Below are positions 5,697 to 9,580 of a stretch of DNA of 9,580 bases, piece by piece (within the stretch, counting starts at the first letter, position 1; each line of letters starts with the position of its first letter). The translations under genes were made by a program, and so were the position numbers. This stretch comes from Lysobacterales bacterium (GTDB lineage: Bacteria > Pseudomonadota > Gammaproteobacteria > Xanthomonadales > Xanthomonadaceae). The notes below the pieces were generated by a model that had not been told where the DNA came from, did no database searches, and was given only the letters and a program-made list of their open reading frames with translations. The stretch spans positions 1 to 9,580 of the forward strand of contig JAATFS010000211.1 in assembly GCA_015655035.1 (NCBI GenBank), read 5' to 3'.

Positions 5697-6935
5697 ATGT
5701 CTATTGCGATGTCGCGGGGCTACGCTCGGGTCACGCCCTCACTCGTAGTCCATACCTTGTCCAGCTATTCTTCAGCCCACTCTGCCAGCGCACGCGAATG
5801 GCTCACTCGACTGGTCGCGTTCGACACTACCTCACACAAATCCAACCTCGCGCTGGTCGAGGCGGTCGAAGCCTGGCTCGACGCGCTCGGCGTGCGCTCG
5901 ATGCGGGTCACCGACGCTGCGGGCAAGAAGGCGAACCTGTTGTTCTCCATCGGTCCCGCCGTCGCCGGCGGCGTGGTGCTGTCCGGGCATACCGACGTGG
6001 TGCCCGTCGACGGTCAGGACTGGAGCAGCGACCCGTGGACGCTTACCGAGCGCGATGGCCGTCTCTACGGCCGAGGCGCGGCGGACATGAAGAGCTTCCT
6101 CGCCGCCGGCCTGTCGCGGGTACCCGCGATGCTGGCCGCCAAGCTCGAGCGCCCCGTTCACTTCGCGCTTTCCTACGACGAGGAGGTCGGCCTGCTCGGC
6201 GCGCCTTCGCTGATAGCCGCGATCAGCGCCAACGTCCCCGAACCCGGCTTGGTGATCGTCGGTGAACCGACCGGGATGCGCATCGTCGACCGCCACAAGG
6301 GCATCATGGGGCTGCGTACCACCGTGCTCGGCCACGAGGCGCATTCGAGCCAGACCCACCTTGGGGTCAGCGCCAACATGCTGGCGGCGCGGCTGATGTC
6401 GCAGATCGCGGAGATCGCCGACCGCCTGGCCGGTGCCGCACCTGAAGCGGCAGGCACCGGCTTCGAACCGCCGTATGCCACCGTTACCATCGGCCTGATC
6501 AACGGAGGTACCGCACCAAACATCCTCGCTCGCAAGTGCGACTTCGTCTGGGACATCCGCTCGCCCTCGCCCACCGAGGCGCGGGCGGTGTACGACGAGG
6601 TCCAGGCCCACGCCAGGCAACTCGAACTCCCCCTGCAGGCGCGATTCCCGGCATGCGGCATCCGCACCGAGATTCTCTCCGACGTGCCAGCCCTGACCGG
6701 CGCGGCCAGTACGCCTGCACGGGAACTGGTATCCCGGCTAACCGGCAACCCCGCATGCGAGGCCGCCTCCTACGTCGCGGAAGCGGGCTTATTCGAGCGC
6801 GCCGGGCTGCCGACGGTGATCTGCGGTCCGGGCTGGATCGCGCAGGCGCACCAGCCAGACGAGTACATCGAAATCAGCCAGCTCGACGCGTGCGAATTAT
6901 TCATGGACCGCCTGATCGAGGCATCGTGCGAGTGA
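5697..6935 (+). CDS. M20-family amidohydrolase, acetylornithine deacetylase (ArgE)-like
   Basis: A 412-residue zinc-dependent deacylase that should hydrolyse an N-acyl amide (N-acetylornithine in the best-known relatives). The full metal and catalytic set is visible: H98 in LSGHTDVVP, D130 in GRGAADMKS, general base E162 and metal ligand E163 in YDEEVGLLG, E190 in VIVGEPTG, and H385 in AQAHQPDEY. The dimerisation domain (about 200-315) has GHEAHSSQTHLGVSAN. Homology begins near residue 30 (SAREWLTRLVAFDTTSHKSN), so about 25 N-terminal residues from ATG 5697 are extra. No good Shine-Dalgarno precedes this ATG, and a TTG at 5757 is an alternative, so the start is uncertain. The next gene overlaps its stop by 4 bases. 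Linkage to a transporter, an esterase and a TonB receptor, with no arginine-biosynthesis gene in view, suggests a role on a scavenged amide and not housekeeping ArgE; that is inference. Confidence 0.9.
   Translation: MSIAMSRGYARVTPSLVVHTLSSYSSAHSASAREWLTRLVAFDTTSHKSNLALVEAVEAWLDALGVRSMRVTDAAGKKANLLFSIGPAVAGGVVLSGHTDVVPVDGQDWSSDPWTLTERDGRLYGRGAADMKSFLAAGLSRVPAMLAAKLERPVHFALSYDEEVGLLGAPSLIAAISANVPEPGLVIVGEPTGMRIVDRHKGIMGLRTTVLGHEAHSSQTHLGVSANMLAARLMSQIAEIADRLAGAAPEAAGTGFEPPYATVTIGLINGGTAPNILARKCDFVWDIRSPSPTEARAVYDEVQAHARQLELPLQARFPACGIRTEILSDVPALTGAASTPARELVSRLTGNPACEAASYVAEAGLFERAGLPTVICGPGWIAQAHQPDEYIEISQLDACELFMDRLIEASCE
6918..6921 (+). promoter_or_regulatory. Ribosome-binding site for the MFS gene inside the deacetylase gene
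   Basis: GAGG lies 10 bases before GTG 6932 and 4 bases before another in-frame GTG at 6926. Both are inside the last codons of the deacetylase gene, consistent with coupled translation. The spacing does not decide between the two GTGs. Confidence 0.4.
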
Positions 6936-8239
6936 CCCCCGCCATCGCTTCCCATCGGATGGTTGGCCACCGCGGCTGGGTGCTCGGCGTGCTGACCTCG
7001 ATCTATCTGGCGAACTTCATCGACCGCCAGATTCTGGCAATCCTGCTGCCCCAGATAAAAGCGGAGTTCGAGCTCTCGGACACCGCGCTGGGACTGCTGG
7101 TGGGACCGACCTTCGCGTTGTTCTACGCCACCATGGGCCTGCCGCTGGCGTTGCTCGCCGACCGCGTCAATCGCCGTCGGCTGATCGCGGCGTCGTTGGC
7201 GCTGTTCTCGGCAATGACGATCGCCTGCGGCCTGGCGGGGCAGTTCTGGCAACTCGCCCTGGCGCGCATCCTGACCGGCGTGGGCGAGGCCGGCACCGGA
7301 CCCGCCTCGCAGACCATGATCACCGATCTCTATCCACCGGAACGGCGCGCACGCGCGCAAGCCCTCTACGCCACCGGCGCCAATCTCGGTGTGCTGGTCG
7401 CCTTCGCCGCAGGCGGCGCGATCGCCCAGGCATGGGGCTGGCGCACTGCGTTCATCGTCGCCGGCATGCCCGGACTGGTGATCACTGTGGTCCTGCTGGC
7501 GACCGTGCGTGATCCACCACGTGGCGCGAACGATCCCGGGGCCTCGCGCGAGGACGTGCCGTCCTTCGGCGCGGTGATGCGCCAGCTCTGGCGCAGCCGC
7601 GCGTTCCGGTACACCGCGCTGGGCGCCTGCTCGACCTGTTTCACCGCGTATGCCCTGGGCAGCTTCTTCCCCATGTTCCTCGCCCGCAGCCATGCCATGT
7701 CGACCGGCGACATAGGATTCGCCATGGCCCTGATCATGGGCCTCTGCGGGGGGCTGGCGACTTACGTAGCCGGGCACCTCGCCGACCGCTTCGGACGCAA
7801 CGACCGGCGCTGGTATTCCTACATCCCCGCGCTTGCCGCACTCGCCCCATTGCCGGTGGCGCCCATCTGTTTCCTTGCTCAGGACACTGGCGTTGCGCTG
7901 GCGGCCGCAATCCTCCCGCTGTCGCTGACCGCCGCGTTCATCGGCCCGACGATCAGCGTCGTCCAGCGGCTGGTGCCGGTGCGCAGCCGCGCGACCGCCG
8001 TGGCGACCCTGATCCTGATCGACAACGTCGTCGGCCTCGGCCTCGGACCACAATTCGTCGGCCTCGCCAGCGATCTGTGGAAACCAGCGGTGGGCGAGGA
8101 TTCCCTGCGCTACGCCATGCTCGCGGCGATGGCCGGCTCCGCCGTGTCGGTGTTCGGCTTCTGCATGGCAGCGCGGCATCTTCGCGCCGACATCGACGCG
8201 CGCGAAGCCGCCGCTGCGCCGCCAGCATCGAATGGATAA
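6932..8239 (+). CDS. MFS transporter, spinster-like
   Basis: A 435-residue inner-membrane major-facilitator protein with about 12 hydrophobic segments. The N-terminal half has YLANFIDRQILAILLPQI (25-42), motif A LALLADRVNRRRLIA (72-86), and ILTGVGEAGTGPASQ (113-127). A charged central loop lies at about 193-225. The C-terminal half has a second motif-A-like GHLADRFGRNDRR (281-293). The NF(I/M)DRQ-type first helix and the GEAG motif are typical of the spinster-like group that sits near TonB receptors in many proteobacteria. GTG 6932 overlaps the deacetylase stop in a GTGA arrangement; GTG 6926 or ATG 6959 are alternatives. Likely job: moving the substrate or product of the neighbouring hydrolases across the inner membrane. 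Import is suggested by the receptor downstream, but direction and substrate are not visible. Confidence 0.9.
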   Translation: MTPAIASHRMVGHRGWVLGVLTSIYLANFIDRQILAILLPQIKAEFELSDTALGLLVGPTFALFYATMGLPLALLADRVNRRRLIAASLALFSAMTIACGLAGQFWQLALARILTGVGEAGTGPASQTMITDLYPPERRARAQALYATGANLGVLVAFAAGGAIAQAWGWRTAFIVAGMPGLVITVVLLATVRDPPRGANDPGASREDVPSFGAVMRQLWRSRAFRYTALGACSTCFTAYALGSFFPMFLARSHAMSTGDIGFAMALIMGLCGGLATYVAGHLADRFGRNDRRWYSYIPALAALAPLPVAPICFLAQDTGVALAAAILPLSLTAAFIGPTISVVQRLVPVRSRATAVATLILIDNVVGLGLGPQFVGLASDLWKPAVGEDSLRYAMLAAMAGSAVSVFGFCMAARHLRADIDAREAAAAPPASNG

Positions 8240-8296
8240 GTCGCCGCGCTGATCTGCCAAGCAACTCGGCACTCGCTGCGCCATGGTCGGCGCAGT

Positions 8297-8322
8297 CCGG
8301 GCGGCGCATCGACACCGCCCGG
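8297..8322 (+). terminator. Candidate terminator hairpin after the MFS gene
   Basis: CCGGGCGG (8297-8304) and CCGCCCGG (8315-8322) form a perfect 8-bp GC stem with a 10-base loop, 57 bases after the MFS stop. A short TTTT occurs only 11 bases later (8334-8337), so it is not a textbook intrinsic terminator. It may still separate the deacetylase-MFS operon from the receptor gene. Confidence 0.4.
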
Positions 8323-8328
8323 CGACGG

Positions 8329-8350
8329 GAACCTTTTGGGGAAAAGGTTC
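8329..8350. promoter_or_regulatory. Perfect 9-bp dyad upstream of the TonB receptor
   Basis: GAACCTTTT (8329-8337) and AAAAGGTTC (8342-8350) are exact reverse complements around GGGG. The dyad is 174 bases before the receptor ATG. It could be an operator, a small RNA hairpin, or partly the -35 (GGGAAC at 8327-8332) of an ECF-sigma promoter of the kind that often drives TonB receptors. No clear matching -10 is seen, and no Fur-box-like sequence was found in the gap. Confidence 0.35.
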
Positions 8351-8364
8351 GCAGGTAATACCCG

Positions 8365-8400
8365 GTACATCGACGCTCACGCGCACCGTCCAGTACATCG
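8365..8400. repeat. 8-bp direct repeat in the receptor leader region
   Basis: GTACATCG occurs at 8365-8372 and 8393-8400, 28 bp apart start to start. It may be a paired protein-binding site or chance. The rest of 8240-8523 holds no gene I can support. Confidence 0.2.
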
Positions 8401-8513
8401 GCAAGCGCTTTGCCGCACTTACCGAGGTCAGCCAGGCTGCATCCGCCCATTGCCAGCCCAGCGTTCCCCTGACTTCAGCTCGATATCGCTCCGCCCCCCT
8501 CTCCCGTCGTCCC

Positions 8514-8517
8514 AGGA
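8514..8517 (+). promoter_or_regulatory. Ribosome-binding site of the TonB receptor
   Basis: AGGA followed by 6 bases and ATG 8524. It fixes the start, which opens directly on a signal peptide. Confidence 0.6.
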
Positions 8518-8523
8518 TTTCTC

Positions 8524-9580
8524 ATGATCGCCTCCCTTCAACGTGCTCTCGGCCTGCCACCTCTTGCCCTGCTGGCGATGGGCCTGCTGGCCCCCCTCCA
8601 TGCCCACGCGCAAACCATCAACACCCCCGGGGTGGACGCTCCACCCACAGAACTGGACGAGGTGATGGTCGTCGCCCAGCGCGCCAACCGCGTCAGCAAC
8701 GGCGCAACCAACCTTGACCTGGACATCAAGCAGACCCCGCAATCGGTCAGCGTGGTCGATAGAACCCAGATGGAACAGTTCGGCGCCGACAGTCTCAACG
8801 ACGCCCTGCGCCTGACCACCGGCATCCAGGTCGAGGAGGTGTCGACCAACCAGACCCAATTCCTTTCGCGCGGCTTCGAGATAAAGAACACCCAGATCGA
8901 CGGTGTCGGATTGCCTAATGGCTGGGGCGTGGTCACCAACGCGATGGACGCCTTCGGCTACGAGAAACTGGAAATGATCCGTGGCGCCAATGGCCTGCTG
9001 ACCGGCGTGGGCAATGCCTCGGGCACGATCAACTACGTACGCAAGCGTCCCACCAACGAAGCGCAGGGGCAGGCTCGCGTCAGCGTCGGCTCGTGGAGCA
9101 AGCGACGGGTGGAGGCGGATTACTCGACGCCGTTTACCCAGGACGGCACCTGGGCCGGCCGCGTGGTGGTTGCGCGCGAGGACAGCGATTCGTACCTGCG
9201 CGATTTCGAGACCGACCGCAGCTTCTTCTACGGCGTCGTCGACGGGCAGATCGGTGACAACGGCACGCTGGCGCTCGGCTATTCCCGACAGCAGTCCGAC
9301 AGCCGCGGCAACATGTGGGGGACGCTGACCTTCGTGGGCAGCGACGGCAGGCAGCTCGAATGGGACCGCAGCGCCTCGACCACACAGGACTGGACGTACT
9401 GGAACTCGACCACCGATGTCGGCTTCATCGAGTACACCCATCATCTCAGCGCGAACTGGCAACTAAAAGCGTCTTACAACTATCGCCTCTACGACCACGA
9501 CTCGCAGCTGTTCATGGCCTACTCGTCCACAGGCCTGGACCCGGTCACCGGAGAGGGCCTGCTGGGCTGGGGCTACAAGA
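8524..9580 (+). CDS. TonB-dependent siderophore-type receptor, C-terminus outside the window
   Basis: An outer-membrane, TonB-energised importer. Only the first 352 residues are in the window; such receptors usually have about 700-800. The signal peptide (1-29) ends in HAHA before Q30. A TonB-box-like ELDEVMVVA follows at 43-51. The plug domain (about 66-175) has KQTPQSVSVVDRTQMEQFG (69-87), LSRGFEIKNTQIDGVGLP (114-131), EKLEMIRGANGLLTGVG (147-163) and SGTINYVRKRPT (166-177). This is the pattern of the siderophore-receptor subfamily (FpvA/FhuE/FoxA-like), most of which take up hydroxamate or mixed chelates. From about residue 180 aromatic-rich beta-barrel strands begin. There is no N-terminal signalling extension of the FecA/FpvA kind: the TonB box follows the signal peptide after only 13 residues, so it should not signal through an anti-sigma factor directly. 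The gene is 284 bp after the MFS gene and probably has its own promoter. The exact ligand is unknown. Confidence 0.92.
   Translation, partial: MIASLQRALGLPPLALLAMGLLAPLHAHAQTINTPGVDAPPTELDEVMVVAQRANRVSNGATNLDLDIKQTPQSVSVVDRTQMEQFGADSLNDALRLTTGIQVEEVSTNQTQFLSRGFEIKNTQIDGVGLPNGWGVVTNAMDAFGYEKLEMIRGANGLLTGVGNASGTINYVRKRPTNEAQGQARVSVGSWSKRRVEADYSTPFTQDGTWAGRVVVAREDSDSYLRDFETDRSFFYGVVDGQIGDNGTLALGYSRQQSDSRGNMWGTLTFVGSDGRQLEWDRSASTTQDWTYWNSTTDVGFIEYTHHLSANWQLKASYNYRLYDHDSQLFMAYSSTGLDPVTGEGLLGWGYK

Noticed and set aside
6536..6931. MFS frame extended back to ATG 6536
   Set aside because: This part lies inside the deacetylase gene in another frame; Arg/Pro-rich residues do not resemble MFS, and overlapping GTG starts explain the junction.
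6770..8404. 544-codon minus-strand frame opposite the deacetylase end and MFS gene
   Set aside because: Gln/His/Arg/Gly-rich product without domains; the plus strand has a full MFS protein with motif A.
8240..8523. Fur box upstream of the receptor
   Set aside because: No GATAAT/ATTATC-type repeats are present; only unrelated dyads and an 8-bp direct repeat were found.
8428..9462. 344-codon minus-strand frame opposite the TonB receptor
   Set aside because: The plus strand gives signal peptide, TonB box and plug motifs; the minus frame is a shadow.

Overview
The window is high-GC, gene-dense DNA with about 36 bp to 280 bp gaps. Its protein families (LytTR two-component pair, Tat-exported flavoenzyme, spinster-like MFS, TonB-dependent siderophore receptor) fit a gammaproteobacterium of the Xanthomonas/Stenotrophomonas/Lysobacter group. 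That placement is an inference from style and gene content, because no rRNA or other marker gene is present. Two genes run off the edges: a small lipoprotein on the left and a TonB-dependent receptor on the right. No tRNA, rRNA, CRISPR array, transposase or phage gene was seen.

Left block (1-2303, minus strand): a probable three-gene operon. It reads from a LytS/YehU-type membrane sensor histidine kinase to a LytTR response regulator (4-bp stop/start overlap) and then a short putative lipoprotein after a 33-bp gap. The 218-bp gap at 2304-2521 separates this operon from a divergent plus-strand gene at 2522-3727. That gene encodes a Tat-exported FAD oxidoreductase of the D-amino-acid oxidase superfamily whose conserved blocks lie in a permuted order: the normally C-terminal flavin/substrate segment precedes the Rossmann GxGxxG.

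Middle (3768-3810): a long imperfect hairpin lies between the convergent flavoenzyme and hydrolase genes. The hydrolase stop codon falls in its loop.

Right block (3787-9580): a minus-strand gene encodes a fusion of a PaiB-like FMN-binding split barrel with an HSL-type alpha/beta hydrolase. Divergently, on the plus strand, an M20-family acetylornithine-deacetylase-like amidohydrolase is translationally coupled (4-bp overlap) to a spinster-like MFS transporter. After a 284-bp gap with inverted repeats, a TonB-dependent siderophore-type receptor begins. Together these encode an outer-membrane importer, an inner-membrane transporter and two hydrolytic activities (one fused to a flavin-binding module). 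I infer a small uptake-and-processing locus for an iron chelator or another acylated/amide-linked small molecule; the substrate cannot be read from the sequence.
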